Assembly: GCA_019686145.1 (NCBI GenBank)
Contig: JADGHK010000143.1
Location: 1-6,581, forward strand
DNA length: 6,581 bases
Direction: 5' to 3'
Source of the DNA: Bryobacteraceae bacterium
GTDB lineage: Bacteria > Acidobacteriota > Terriglobia > Bryobacterales > Bryobacteraceae
Below are positions 6,344 through 6,581 of this stretch, in pieces; the stretch's first letter is position 1; each line of letters opens with the position of its first letter. Below the pieces are notes generated by a model. That model was not told the DNA's origin and ran no database searches. It was given only the letters and a program-made list of their open reading frames with translations. The position numbers were made by a program, and so were the translations under genes.

Positions 6344-6581
6344 ATGTATCGTTTCACGGCATGGGCGGCCGCACTCCTGCTGCCGCCTGCAATTTACGCC
6401 CAGGCAAGTAACGAAGAAGCAGTTCGAAAGATGCTTCAGGCGGAAGAGGCTCTGCAAAAGCCGCTCCCCCCTGCTCCACCCTCTCCGCCGGCGCTGGATC
6501 CTGCGGATCTCGAGGCTGCCGTTCGCAAGGCAATGCAAGGCGTGGAGGCGCTGCCTGCTTTGCCGGGTGTGCCACCCGCTG
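6344..6581 (+). CDS. Secreted proline-rich protein with internal repeat, N-terminal part (3' end outside window)
   Basis: An open frame starts 20 bases after the anti-sigma stop and runs off the window end, giving 79 visible codons. A strong ribosome site, AGGAGA (6332-6337), lies six bases before the ATG. Residues 1-20 form a signal peptide (Arg3, hydrophobic core, probable cleavage IYA-Q). The mature part alternates short helical segments with Pro-rich linkers: an AVRK-containing segment (26-38), PPAPPSPP (42-49), then a second AVRK-containing segment (59-70) and another Pro-rich stretch. The product is exported and very likely in one transcript with the sigma/anti-sigma pair. I do not recognise the family from this fragment. 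A TPR or HEAT-repeat protein, as I vaguely recall after such pairs in acidobacteria, is possible but unproven. Confidence 0.75.
   Translation, partial: MYRFTAWAAALLLPPAIYAQASNEEAVRKMLQAEEALQKPLPPAPPSPPALDPADLEAAVRKAMQGVEALPALPGVPPA

Overview
The window is a gene-dense, GC-rich bacterial chromosome segment. It holds seven protein genes, two of them cut by the window ends, and I see no RNA gene, mobile element or CRISPR array. The gene set suggests Acidobacteriota, perhaps the Solibacteres/Bryobacterales group: a phosphoesterase of the YncE/alkaline-phosphatase type, an exported DinB-like protein, an NtrC-type regulator with a paired kinase, and an ECF sigma/zf-HC2 anti-sigma pair. This placement comes from family recollection and not from a marker gene, so it is tentative.

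Layout. Positions 1-912 (+) hold the C-terminal part of an alkaline-phosphatase-superfamily phosphoesterase. Its stop overlaps, as ATGA, the start of a LOG-family nucleotide phosphoribohydrolase (909-1493, +). Converging on that gene with one base between the stop codons is a DinB-superfamily protein with a signal peptide (1495-2013, -). A divergent intergenic region of 141 bp (2014-2154) carries an extended -10 promoter for the DinB gene, a TATAAT box on the + strand and an imperfect inverted repeat. From there to the window end every gene is on the + strand: an NtrC-type sigma-54 activator (2155-3525), its NtrY-like histidine kinase (3533-4858), an ECF sigma factor (4963-5547), a zinc-finger transmembrane anti-sigma factor (5544-6323, ATGA overlap), and the start of a secreted, proline-rich, internally repeated protein (6344 to the end).

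How the genes work together. Two signalling modules lie head to tail. In the first, the membrane kinase phosphorylates the REC-AAA+-HTH regulator, which would activate sigma-54 promoters. The kinase has almost no extracytoplasmic part, and the regulator carries a variant sigma-54 contact loop (GAFTDA). In the second, the anti-sigma factor should hold the ECF sigma factor at the membrane, with a helical extracytoplasmic domain as the likely input. The exported protein just downstream is a plausible partner or output.

I found no clear evidence of an entirely new system. The points most worth following are the sigma/anti-sigma/secreted-repeat-protein cassette, the two unusual motifs shared by the regulator, and the exported DinB-like protein with an apparently incomplete metal site.
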